Source: Ceratorhiza oryzae-sativae
Lineage: Eukaryota > Basidiomycota > Agaricomycetes > Cantharellales > Ceratobasidiaceae
DNA length: 64,000 bases
Assembly: GCA_030998015.1 (NCBI GenBank)
Contig: JARWMV010000045.1
Coordinates: forward strand, 50,183 to 114,182
Direction of reading: 5' to 3'
The notes below the pieces were generated by a model. That model was not told the DNA's origin. It made no database searches and worked only from the letters and a program-made list of their open reading frames with translations. The position numbers and the translations under genes were made by a program. This document shows, piece after piece, positions 33,530-43,943 of this stretch (positions within the stretch are counted from its first letter, which is position 1; every line of letters begins with the position of its first letter).

Positions 33530-36108
33530 TGCGAATCATGCATACAAGCGAAGATGTCAGTTAGGCCTTTTCCGAAAGAATCGAAGACTAATATCACAAA
33601 TATAGGCCAATTGATAGTTACTGATGTCTGGGGTCCTGGCGTATACCTTCTATCGGAAAATACTTGTATTATGTATCTTTTACTGATGTATCTACAAGAT
33701 TTTCTACTGTAGCTTTTCTTAGGCAGAAAGACGAGACTCTGGATGAATACAAAGCATTTGAATCGTTTTTACTAACACAGAAGAATGCTAAGGTTTTGAA
33801 GGTTCGATTCGACAACGGAGGAGAATTTGTTAATCAAAGCTGGAAAGCGCATACATCGAAAGCGGGTACCGTCCTGGAAACGACTGCTCCGTACTCAAGC
33901 CAGCAGAATGGAATAGCTGAAAGGCTAAATCGCACGCTTTTGGAACATGCTCGTGCAATGATGTTCGAGAGTGACGCACCAAAGTTCCTTTGGAGCGAAG
34001 CGGTCGCATATGCGTGCTACCTGAAGAACAGAGTACCTACCCAAGTACATGGAGTCTTTCAACTGACTCCATATGAGCGATTTTGGGGGACAAAGCCCGA
34101 CGTTAGCCTGCTAAGGCCTTGGGGATCGAAATGCTATGTACTGGATCAGGCAGTAAATCGATCTAAACTCGACCCCAAAGCTTTCAAAGCAGTATTTACA
34201 GGAATTTCAGATGTACAAGGCAAGTCCTGGCGATACTACAAGCCCAGCGCAATGAAGATTCTTCACTTGCGCAATGTGGCGTTCCTCCAAGATGACGATA
34301 CAATGACGAACGATGGAGACGAAGTGCTCGTTCCAATCGCTCCGCCTGCTGAGGGGGAGATTAAGAAAATTTCGGAAGATTCCAGCAAGCCAGAGCAATT
34401 GAAACGACAGCCTGGGACAGGGGGAGAGCTAAAGCCTATAAGAGCGAAGCTCAAAGACAAGACAGAGTCACCAGCGACTCCAATTTTATTCGATTCAACC
34501 AAGTCTACTACTACTGTAACATCTCCCACCGTTTCATCTCTACTTGAACCACTTGCGACTTCATCTACAACGCATACAACCTCCTCTCAACTGTCTAAAG
34601 CAGTACGTACGCTGTTAAAATTGTCTAAGTCCTCCGGCGCTAACTCCGGCGCTAAACCACAAGGACCATTGCAACCTCCAGCAATGTCGAAACCAGGCGC
34701 TACTATTCAGACCCGCTCTGCCCGAGTTGGTCAGCCAATTATGCGACTTGAATCTACTCGTGGCGCACCCAAGATCACTGTCATGGACGATAAAGGTAAT
34801 CTACCAATTGCTGCGCATACAGGCGAGCAACTGACAGATGATACAGTTGGCGAAGACGCTGAAATGGCCAATGTCTGCGTCGACGACCCCTACGCCGACA
34901 TGCCGTCTCTCGAGCCTATCTACAAGATCAAGTATCGACCTGATGTACCACCTCTCGTGCCGATCACAGTGGATCAACTCGCTCGCCCACAAGAATCCTA
35001 CTCGGCAACTCTCAAGGCCAAGGAGAACGCCTTCATGAGCACGTTCTACGAAGGGTTCATGCACCAGTCTTTCATGACTCGCACCGACCCTGATGGCGAC
35101 AATCCTTCCTACAAGGATGCGATGAACGGACCCGAACACAACAGGTGGATCCAGGCGATGCAGGAAGAGTACAATCAACTTGTCCGAATGAAGACCTTCG
35201 AACTTGCCAGTCCGCCCGTCAACAAGAACGTCATTCAGAACAAATGGGTACTCACTCGCAAGCGCGACAAGAACGGCAACATTGCACGCTACAAGGCACG
35301 GCTCATGGCGAAGGGATTCACTCAAATCCCTGGTCAAGACTTTTACGACACTTTCGCCCCCATTGCCCACCTTGATTCGTTGCGTATTATGTGTTCTCTC
35401 GCTAATTGGTATGATCTTGATATTCACCAACTCAATGTCGTTTCAGCTTTCCTTAATGGCGAACTCAACGAAGAACTATACATGCGCCAGATCCCTGGCT
35501 TCAATGATGGCTTAGGTACTGTGCTACGTTTGAGGCAATCTTTGTATGGACTGAAACAGGCTGGACATGTATGGAATAAATATCTGGATGCAAAGTTGAA
35601 ATCTTTAGGCTACACACGACTTTTGACAGATTCTTGTGTCTACCGGCGCATTCGCCATGATCGTGATGGCTATTATCTTGTTTCCTTTTTAGCAGTACAC
35701 GTCGACGACTGTATTCTTGTGACAACTCCTTCTCACACATACGATGCGATCAACGAGCTGCGCCAAGAGTTCGATATGCATGACCTAGGCGAACTGCAAC
35801 ATTTTATTGGCATACAGTTCACTCAAGATCGAGCCAACCGCACGCTCACGCTCTCTCAATCCGCATACATTCTCAATATCGTCGACAAGGCTGGCATGCT
35901 AGGCGCTTACCCGGCTGACACCCCTGCGTCGACTTCTACACAACTCGAGCGCAACACCAGTCCAAAACCCAACTACCCTTATGCCCGAAACATCGGCCGT
36001 CTCATGTACGCTGCTATCTGTACTCATGCCGATATCGCTTACATTGTCAATCACCTTGCGTCGTTCACTACGTGCTACGGGCAACCTCACATCATGGCGC
36101 TTAAATGA
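33530..36108 (+). pseudogene. Copia integrase core and reverse transcriptase
   Basis: After two frame changes the long frame (from 33,664, 814 codons) supplies the integrase core: Asp in FTDVSTRF, Asp in RFDNGGEF and Glu in GIAERLNRT. A Ser/Thr/Pro-rich linker follows. Reverse transcriptase starts near 35,140 (WIQAMQEEYNQLVRM) and its active site reads HVDDCILV at about 35,697, where YVDD is usual. The frame ends at a TGA (36,106-36,108) inside the connection to RNase H, most simply CGA to TGA. Confidence 0.9.
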
Positions 36109-36679
36109 GTTATTCAATACCTCTCTGGTACCGTCAATCACGGACTCGTTTATCGGCGAAACCCTCAAGATCTATCGAGCGATGTAATCAGCGAAGTTGG
36201 CTACTCAGACGCCGATTGGGGATCAAGCCTACTCGATCGCAAATCGATATCCGGCAACTGTTTCCTTTTAGGTGGCGCTGCAGTCAGCTGGTCGTCGAAG
36301 AAGCAACACACCGTTGCTCTCTCTACGATGGAAGCTGAGTACTTGGCTCTCGCTCATGCCTCTACAAGCTCTTTGGATCCGTCAATTCTTCGACGAGATC
36401 AGCATGCTGTCGGAATCTCCCACTCTTATTTTGTCCAACAACCTCGCTGCGCTTACTCTATCGGTCGAATCCCAGTACCATGGTCGATCGAAACATATCG
36501 ACATTCATCACCACTTCATTCGTGACTGCGTCGAAAAGCGTTTGTTATCTCCTATGTATGTTAACACAAAGGATAACTACGCTGACGCCCTTACCAAGCC
36601 ACTCCTGGCGAACCAGTTTCATACTTTGATGGAAGGGATTATGGGCGAACAGGAAGAACATGATATTGAAATTATTTGA
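36109..36679 (+). pseudogene. Copia RNase H and polyprotein C terminus
   Basis: Reading continues in frame after the TGA through VIQYLSGTVNHGL and the RNase H motif YSDADWG, then TMEAEYLALAHA. A frame change near 36,365 leads into the last open segment (SKHIDIHHHFIRDCV, then NYADALTKPL), which ends at 36,679. These are the standard C-terminal motifs of copia polyproteins. Confidence 0.88.
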
Positions 36680-36803
36680 GTAGCATATATACAATTTAAA
36701 TAGCTGTAGTGTCTGAAAACGGAATCGTTATGTTTGTGAATTGTTTTGTAATTCTGTTTTGTCCGAATCTAGTTTGATTTCTTTACTCTCTTACAAGCAT
36801 ACA

Positions 36804-36815
36804 ATTGAGGGGGAG
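36804..36815 (+). promoter_or_regulatory. Copia polypurine tract
   Basis: ATTGAGGGGGAG directly precedes the 3' LTR and would prime plus-strand synthesis. Confidence 0.75.
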
Positions 36816-37117
36816 TGTAGAAATCATATTTGTACATACACGAATATTATACATATAGTTAGTGCTAGAACAATCGTATGCGTGAATGCACCGGAAAGCC
36901 ATGGAACAAGGACGCGCATGCGTTCTATACCATTCTACACTATTCGCGCATACAGGCTCTATCGTGTATAAAAGGGGTGCCTTCGGCCTCGTAGCTAGTC
37001 ACCCATTGAATATATACTTTTCACCGGTAAATCACACACACGCCTTTGGCATCGTCTTAAGCACACTGCGCACCAAGTACATATATTGTATTCGTGGTTA
37101 TATACATAGTTTCTATA
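36816..37117 (+). repeat. 3' LTR of the copia element
   Basis: This 302-bp partner of 31,407-31,708 is followed by the GAAGA target duplication at 37,118-37,122. Confidence 0.95.
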
Positions 37118-37122
37118 GAAGA

Positions 37123-38510
37123 ACGAGCTGTTGGAATCCGGGGAATCTACCTTGTAAGTTGAACACCATTCACCCAGTGGTAAATGCAATCTTGAGAACT
37201 CTACCAAAGGCTAAAAATCTAGTTCTGTTGCTTAGTGAGGATTTCGTGCCCGATAATCCTTCTGTTACATCATCACTTGCCCGGAACGTCAAACTCCCGC
37301 TTGTGAGACGGCTTTTCGCAAATTGCACAACTGTGACAGCAAAACTTTTTATTTCGATTTGCCAGAATCTCGCCTGCAAACACAATCTGCGAAGGGCATT
37401 CAGCCCATGTCAAGCACCAGAAATCCACACAACCCTCTTCCTAGAGTACGGTTGCTCTCTTATCAAGCTAATAATATGGGGCTGAGGTGCATTTTTGCTA
37501 TGAAGCTGTATTTTACAATGATACTGGCTTCATTAAATTTGAAACCAAGACGTTGCAAGTGCACTGTGTTGTTTTAATTGTGACTTTGACACACAAGGCA
37601 TACGCCAACTCTCGTCAGTATTGCAGAGATAAACAATATTATATGATTTGATCTGCAAGATATTGTGCACTTGCTCATTAACCAGTTCACATAGACCTAC
37701 GCACATTTGTCCAAAATGCACTCAGCCCAGGCCAGCTGTTGAATCTAAAAGTCTGTAGGCGCCAGAATGATACTCAGTCCTGAATTCATTTTCTTTAACC
37801 TACAGTACCACTGTGTTGCGACGCATAGGTCAAAACATAGTTTAAATATTTGCACAACGCAAACTCTAATTTCACCAAATATTAGAACAAGCAGAGTGTG
37901 GAAATGCGAGTTTAAGTGTTTAAAGCTTCCCACCCCTGTCTTCCGAGGCTATTACGTTATTGGACAGGGTAGAAATCATTGACAACTATGCTAATTTTGG
38001 TTGCAGCATGTTGCTCTACATGACATGATGGTAGGATGAGGGAGGTCCCTTGCCTCTCTCAAGCTTCTTTGACAGTTTGGGGAAGCTACAAGCAGCACAG
38101 GCCATGCTTCCCGACATTTCGGGTTATTTGGTTGAATCCCATATATATATATATATATATACCATTCATGACGTCACAACACCAGTATTGTAAGTGTACC
38201 TGTTTCGTCTCCATTCAGAGTCATGTCAGTAAGATGAAAGCAAATTATCTGAGTCCATTTTGCTTAATAATTACCTGCATTAAACACCCGTTCTAAGCTA
38301 CTTGTCATATCATCATTAGCCGTTCGCGCAATTCAGACTTCTCATGACACTATGCAAGGCTCCAATCTGAAACCAAAATTTGAGCTGACATTGAACAGGC
38401 AACTTTCATCCCACTCACAGGTTAAGTATTGAATGTATTTTGTGAAGCTGCACTTTCAACCCCAATTACAGTTTGCTAATCATGCGCAACATGGCGTTCA
38501 ATTCTAGCAT
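37123..38510. other. No gene recognised; AT microsatellite
   Basis: I see no supported gene. An (AT)n microsatellite of about 20 bp sits at 38,141-38,160. The open frame at 37,117-37,485 has no recognisable motif. Confidence 0.35.
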
Positions 38511-39351
38511 GCTCTGATAGGAGCTTGTGCCAGGCAGAGCCTTTGATGTACAGTTGTTTATCAAACTCCTACTCAAGCCCAATACTCCATCACAACAGCA
38601 TATGACTTTGCCCTGAATAGAGCTTCAGTCAGGCAGAGCCAAATCTGCACCGCCTTAATCCATTAGCGCAGCCAGAGAGCTTAGGCTTGGCAGAGCCAAG
38701 TATTGCCTTGACCTAGCTGTGTGCGTTGAGGGTTTTTGACCATCTCACATGGCTTGACCTTGCTCTGGGAGGAGCTTCAGTCCAGCAGAGCCGCCACAAG
38801 AGGCCTGGACCACTCAGCACAAGGTTTGATTGGCCTGCTCTGATAAAGCTTACACCTAGCAGAACCTGTGAGCAGGACGACTAGAGCCAAACTCCCAGAC
38901 CTTGATCAATAACCTCACGTCACCCATCTGTGCTCTGCGTAGAGCTTGAGATTGGCAGAGCCAGCAACATAAGACCTGGACACACGTAGTGCAAGTCAAA
39001 ATCCTTGAAAGTCCAATGATCCCATCGTGCGTTGTTCAGGCTTGCTCTGAGAAGAGCTTCAACCAGGCAGAGCCAACGTCAACACATCCTGTCATGCGCA
39101 GACATAATCGGCATGCTCTGAATGAGCTTGTGCCAGGCAGAGCCAAATGTCGCACGAAGACTGGCCACATTTCACCAATCGCAAAAGATCAACCAAATGT
39201 GGTTGGACCTTGCTCTGAAAGAGCTTTGGTCCAGCAGAGCCAACAACCGGGGTTCGATCAATTAGATTCAGCAAACGTTCTGGGTGTCCATAACATCGGC
39301 GGAAAGCACTGCTAAAACCTTGCTCTGAGAGGAGCTTCAGTTTGGCAGAGC
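38511..39351. repeat. Interspersed hairpin-repeat array, about ten units
   Basis: A unit of about 30 bp of the form GCTCTGN(4-6)AGCTTN(6-9)GGCAGAGCC recurs at 38,511, 38,610, about 38,671, 38,762, 38,837, 38,932, 39,044, 39,115, 39,212 and 39,322. The outer hexamers GCTCTG and CAGAGC are complementary, so each unit can fold into a hairpin. Spacing between units is 61 to 112 bp and the spacers look unique. The second, third and fifth units are diverged. No coding frame follows the array. It is not a CRISPR array: this is a eukaryotic context, spacing is irregular and no cas genes are present. Confidence 0.75.
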
Positions 39352-40423
39352 CCAATATAGCTTCAGGACCTGGTAGGAAAGATGACGAAACAAGGTGTTT
39401 ATGTCTCCAGGGGAAAGTAACAATTGTGTTATTGGGGGGTGAATGGCAACACGGATGGTGAAATAGCCAGCTCGTGAAGTCGTGGTTGATGCAGGGAAGA
39501 AAACAACATTGGTCATGTGATATACCCGTGATCTGCTTCCAATGTCAACATCCGGTATGCACGTGATGCACCCTTTTTCTTTTTCTTTTTTTGCATACAG
39601 GCACATGACACACATGGTGGGAATGTCGTAAGTCCCATTGGGAAATATAAAGTCATCCGCTGGCTAACAAAGCAATAGCCACTACCAAGGCACCAAAAAA
39701 AAAGTATACATTTCCCATTCAGTTTTTTAATACCATATATATTAGCTGAGGTGCACAATGCGCAATATTTTCTATATATTATTACTAGTTCTCTAATCAC
39801 GCCCTTATACAATGTTTACTATTATGCTCTTTGTCGAGGAGGTATCCATGACTCCAACATACAACATTAAGCGCCTGACAACGTCTTAGCCCAACAGTAG
39901 TCAGGAATCGACATAAAATCATGGACAAAAATGGCACTTGAAGCACCCCATACTTATTTATCCGTCAAGAGATGTTCAACTCGGCGAGTCCACGTGGTAG
40001 ATGCAAACTGAAGTTTGGCCATGGAAAGAGAAACAGTCCCTATTCACACACTCATGTATCTCAATGGTGTTTAGGAGCCGATCCTATGACCGTCTGGCAA
40101 ATTCAGGTGGGTTATGACAACACTAGTTGCCGAAATGGACCTGAAGTCACATGACAACCTGGGTCGAAAGTCACGTGACCGTAATGCGTTGTCGTCAGCC
40201 CCTAACTCCCCCAGTTCATCTCATCACCAATCCGTTAAAAGAAATGTACCGAAGCACAAAAAATTCCGGCACGCTCACTATGATGAATGCCAAGACTCAT
40301 CCAAGCTGCTTTCAGCAGGTGTTGAACAGGATAGCTCGTACGACAAGGATGATTGTCCTAGGTGGGGAGTCTCCAGGCCATGGACTACCAGTACGTCAGA
40401 GGTTCTATCTCAACTTTGTCATA
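39352..40423. other. No gene recognised
   Basis: This stretch between the hairpin array and the LTR of copy A has only short unsupported open frames, such as 40,114-40,431, which enters the LTR. Confidence 0.35.
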
Positions 40424-41199
40424 TGTCGTGACCCTCTGGAGGCTCCCTTGTGGAGCACTTAAGTAGTGGCTGCGTTGACGGTTTGGTGCTATGCAGTATG
40501 TATTGAGCGTTCTAGTTACAGTGTTTGCTATGGTCTATGGTGGTTGACAAGATAAAGCAAGCTGAGGCGTCCAGTCTTGTTTTATCCTCCTTATATATAC
40601 CTGTGGCTGCGGTGGCTGCAGACATATTATCTAAGTGTACTCCGCAGTAGGTGTAGGTTATGTACAGTACTATGGGTTAGGTAATTGTTTGTCTTAAGTT
40701 TGTGCGGCTCCAAATCTTATAGAGCTGCGTGAGGTCCGAGGGTCATGTGACTTTTGGACTTAAGCACCCGGCGCTTAATCGTTGGGTAAGCGCCGAGGTC
40801 ACGTGACAACTCGCTCCTCGCTCCAGGTAACATGGGAGAGAAACGCTGGAGCAAGTTCAGGGTAACCACCAGCGCTTAATCGTTGGTAAGCACCGAGGTC
40901 ACGTGACAACTCGCTCCTTGCTCCAGGTAACATGGGAGAGAAACGCTGGAGCAAGTTCAGGGTAACCCCCGGCACTTAATCGTTGGTAAGCGCTGAGATC
41001 ACATGACAACTCGCTCCTCGCTCCAGGTAACATGGGAGAGAAACGCTGGAGCGAGTTCAGGGTAACCACCGGCGCTTAATCGTTGGGTAAGCGCCGAGAT
41101 CACGTGATTCTGTTTATGGTTTGTTCTGCTTCAGGAAAAATGCCATAAATCTGTACAATATTTGGTTGTTAGGTTATGTCTGCTAGGCAGGTCATAACA
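40424..41199 (-). repeat. 3' LTR of copy A
   Basis: Read in sense it begins TGTTATGACCTG and ends GGTCACGACA, matching the copy B LTR termini; length is about 776 bp. The U3 part (40,741-41,110) contains tandem modules, each with a CACGTGA or CATGTGA box, an AGCGCTTA-type word, GGTTACCCTGAACTCGCTCC and an opposed GGAGCGAGGAGCGAG. The TATA block TATATATAAGG and the self-priming donor segment are conserved. Confidence 0.9.
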
Positions 41200-41203
41200 T
41201 TAT

Positions 41204-41213
41204 CCCCCCCTTT
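41204..41213 (-). promoter_or_regulatory. Polypurine tract of copy A
   Basis: AAAGGGGGGG on the minus strand precedes the 3' LTR by four bases, exactly as in copy B. Confidence 0.8.
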
Positions 41214-41296
41214 GGACATGTCTTGGGGGATCTTGAGGCATGTTTCTTTTCTGGGTTCTAAAAGTTTCTAAAAGGTATCTCATATATCGAGGAGGT

Positions 41297-41381
41297 TAAG
41301 GGTGCTGGACTCGAACCAACGACCTTCCGTTCGATGTGTAATTGATTAGCTAGGAGATGATGAGTCAGGCTAGACCCCTTA
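41297..41381 (-). ncRNA. tRNA-like fold in the 3' region of copy A
   Basis: On the minus strand an 85-nt segment has the B-box and T-arm GTTGGTTCGAGTCCAGC (a five-pair stem with loop TTCGAGT) followed directly by ACCCTTA. That segment pairs with TAAGGGG at the 5' end apart from one mismatch. A weak A-box-like GTAGCGTAGAGG precedes it. An outer inverted repeat (TCTCATGTAG facing ATATATGAGA) brackets the fold. The D and anticodon arms are not convincing, so this is not annotated as a functional tRNA. Confidence 0.5.
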
Positions 41382-41497
41382 ACCTCTACGCTACATGAGA
41401 TTACTTTCTCCTTGCTTATTTCCTTGTTTAAGCTTACTTCTCAACACATGGTCTGTGAATAAAAACAGCTTATACAAAGATAATTTATTTTTATTTT

Positions 41498-42787
41498 TTA
41501 AGGAAAAATAAAAAATGGCTTCCCTCCTGAGTATACCCAGTCTACGTTTTTGGATACCCATAAGTCCCCTTCTTCCCCCTCTATGTCCGTCCAACACTTC
41601 ATTATGGCCGACCGGCTATTCCCCAGGATCACTGTTGGCCGTACCTTCATTGACTTCACATGAGCATATCTGCCTGTGAAGTCTACTTCGTACTGGCTCA
41701 GGGCTTTGAGCGAGTACTTCCCGTTTGACTGGACCATGTCATCCAGGATCCAGATGTCAGCGTCCTCCAACAGATTCCCCACGTTCCAGACATTGCACAT
41801 CTGGCTATGGGAGCCCTTTGATCGCGCATACACCGTCTTCCCAGTTCCTGTTTCGCCTTCGATCACCAGGATGTGGTGGCGCACACCCCTCCCTCTCTTC
41901 TCAGCCTCTTCCGCAAACCATTGGTCCGCCCTGTCGATGTGCGCCTGGTCTTCTGGGACTTCCAACTCCACCGGGATTGCAGGCATGCATCCCCAGTCCT
42001 CCTTATACGTGTACTCAGCATATGCTCGTACCGAGTTCCACGTCGTCACCATCTGGAGGGGGCGCAGGCGCTTGAATGCCTGGTAGTAGTCTTTTTTTGT
42101 CGCTGAGGCAACAATCTCCGCCCCATCCTCCAGGTCCGCCTCCGCCCTCGACCTTTTCCTGCCCTTCCCCTTCACCAGGATTTCCTCCAACCTTTCCAAG
42201 GTCAGGTCCCCCGCCATCAGCTCCTCTACCTCCTCGCCGTTAGCTCCGACATCCTTCCAGAGGTAGTTGAAAGCCTCCCTTGCAGGGTTGCCTCCTGGTC
42301 CGTCCTTGAGGTCCTTCGGCAGGATGTTGGGGTGTTGCCCCTCGAAGTCCCAGAACTGGGTGTTCTGGGTGTTCCAGCCGCCCTTCCGCTCCTGACTGAT
42401 GGAGAGGGCGTGGACATGGAGGGGCCGGGCTGGGTCGTAGTTCGGTTCCTCGGGGTTGTGGCGTTCCACCACCGCCAAAGTCGCCCAATGATTTGGCCGT
42501 TGGCGGCAGAACGCCTCGTATCAGGCGACGAGCCCACTTGAGGGCTGATTGCGTAGCTTCGACCAGGTCAGCAGCACTGCCCTGGTCTGGACACGGAACC
42601 AAGGGGCCGGCACAGTTTCGGTCAGCTCTTCGGACCCTCGATCCGTCGGCGTAGGCCGCATAGAAGCGGGTGAGGGGGCTCGGCTTGATACCGAGGGCGC
42701 TGGCGATGGCGACGCCAACCTCCGCCCTTCACTTGATCCACTTGGCTGGGGTGTTGCCGCGTTCGATCCATTTCCGCTTAGCATCAT
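41498..42787 (-). pseudogene. CRESS-DNA-type Rep in copy A (HUH endonuclease plus SF3 helicase)
   Basis: Such Reps start rolling-circle replication by nicking one strand and unwinding with a helicase. The endonuclease motifs are present in order: VLLTWSK (motif I), LHVHAL (motif II, His-x-His), FWDFEGQHPNI (matching the GRS block of gemini- and genomoviruses) and FNYLWKD (motif III with the nicking Tyr). The helicase has GETGTGKT (Walker A), IWILDD (Walker B) and VILGNS (motif C). The Pro/Ser-rich N terminus starts at 42,787. A single TGA at 42,521-42,523 falls between motif I and motif II, where copy B has CGA; otherwise the frame runs in register to FFIFP at 41,498, 429 codons in all. A TATATAAG-like word lies about 75 bp upstream. 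The break means this copy is probably inactive. Confidence 0.88.
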
Positions 42788-43322
42788 TTACGGTTTTAGA
42801 GATATTTGGGGACTGGGAAGAGAGCATGAGAGTGCGGGTTATCTCGGGCCTTGTGCTTGTCTATATAAGCTGCAAGGTCCGTTTTGATTGTCACATGACT
42901 CCGTCTTGCATTTGTTGTGATCACATGACCTTATTTTGGTGATGACGCATCTCCGAGGGGTGCCCTCCCATCCGTTCCTCCGCGTCGGCCTTGATCCTCG
43001 CTACGCTCGGGGCCTCCGCTCCCCCACTTCGGTCGGTGCCCCCTCTCCGACCCCTCCGGTAGTTAGGGGATAGCGTATATTCACGTGACTAGGCTAGGTC
43101 ATGTGATTCCTGTGCTTTGTTGTTTGTTTTCTGGCAGGTGGTCACGTGACTAGGCTAGGTCATGTGATTCCCGTGCTTTGTTGTTTGTTTTCTGGCAGAT
43201 GGTCACATGTCTGTTGGTGTCACCTGACCAGACCTTGTTTTGATGTTTGTGCACGTTATTGTGTTGCACGTGATTTTTTAATTTGTGGTTTTGTTGTTTT
43301 CCTTCCTCATCCCATCTTTACT
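42788..43322. promoter_or_regulatory. Divergent intergenic region of copy A, candidate promoter and origin
   Basis: This 535-bp segment separates Rep (minus) and ORFY (plus). It holds two 61-bp tandem units (about 43,082-43,203), each with CACGTGACTAGG next to TAGGTCATGTGA, an imperfect palindrome. Next to them is a GC-rich block (42,950-43,065). I find no canonical CRESS nonanucleotide such as TAATATTAC in a stem-loop. Both genes could use this region as a two-way promoter. Confidence 0.45.
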
Positions 43323-43864
43323 ATGCGTGTTATTTCCCTTAACTACAATCCCCTTGACTGCACCTGCTGGTCTCTCCCTGAGGGGGAGTACTGCGCCTAC
43401 TGTGATGCCATGTGTGACGCCTCCCTTGAAGACTTCTATCAAGGTGTTGGGGACTGGTTCTTCTGTGGGGTGCCTGGTATGTGTGTTCGTTCTTTGTTGT
43501 TCTCATGTAGCTAACTTGTTCTGTAGAAGAGCGCATCCTCCTTGATGGTCGGGCCCATGAGGCCACCCTTGAGTGTGTCTGGGTGCTCGTTGATCAGGAC
43601 TGCCGGTTATTTGAGGAGCAGCAACACCAGGCTGCCCTTGCTGAATTTTTTGAGGAGGGCTCGGCCCCTTTGTTCGATGAGGCCTCACCCTTTGCAGCTT
43701 CTGGTTCTGGATGTTTCCAGAACTATATGGCTGATCTCCCAGGGGGGGAGGCCCCCTGGCTGTTGCCTGAGAACCGGGCCGGTGGTTCTGCGGCCCGTAC
43801 TACTAGGAAGGATAAGAAGGCAAAAAAACCCTATACCCGGCCCCTCAAGGGCAAGAAAAAATAG
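43323..43864 (+). CDS. ORFY of copy A, antisense intron-containing gene, unknown function
   Basis: Two exons, 43,323-43,476 and 43,527-43,864, join to 163 codons. The 50-bp intron has a GTATGT donor, a GCTAAC branch point and a CTGTAG acceptor. The N-terminal third is rich in Cys (CTCW, CAYCDAMC, WFFCG), suggesting zinc binding. The C terminus is basic (KDKKAKKPYTRPLKGKKK), a possible nuclear or nucleic-acid-binding tail. It runs opposite to the element's genomic RNA, so the intron would survive retrotransposition. Copy B keeps the same gene open with the same exon lengths. The family is not recognised. Confidence 0.75.
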
Positions 43865-43943
43865 AAACATTTTGAAATGTATTATTATATGATTATGAAA
43901 ATTATTCTTAAGACATTCCAAAAACGTGTGATAGGCCCGATAA

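Larger units (their letters stand above)
31407..37117 (+). mobile_element. Full-length Ty1/copia retrotransposon with target duplication
   Basis: Two 302-bp LTRs (TGTAGAAA…TTTCTATA) enclose a primer site, gag, protease, integrase, reverse transcriptase, RNase H and a polypurine tract. Integrase precedes reverse transcriptase, which is the copia order. The element is flanked by GAAGA at 31,402-31,406 and 37,118-37,122. The coding region is broken by two frame changes between 33,490 and 33,660, a TGA at 36,106-36,108 and a frame change near 36,365. Base use differs from the gypsy elements, with a preference for CGA and ACA-type codons. Confidence 0.95.

Noticed and set aside
38511..39351. CRISPR-like layout of repeats and spacers
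   Set aside because: The context is eukaryotic, repeat spacing varies from 61 to 112 bp, units are diverged and no cas genes are present.
41297..41381. A functional tRNA gene
   Set aside because: Only the T-arm and acceptor-like stem are convincing; D and anticodon arms cannot be drawn, and the acceptor in copy A has a mismatch.
42788..43322. A canonical CRESS-DNA origin nonanucleotide
   Set aside because: I looked for TAATATTAC-type words in a stem-loop in both spacers and found none; only palindromic tandem units are present.
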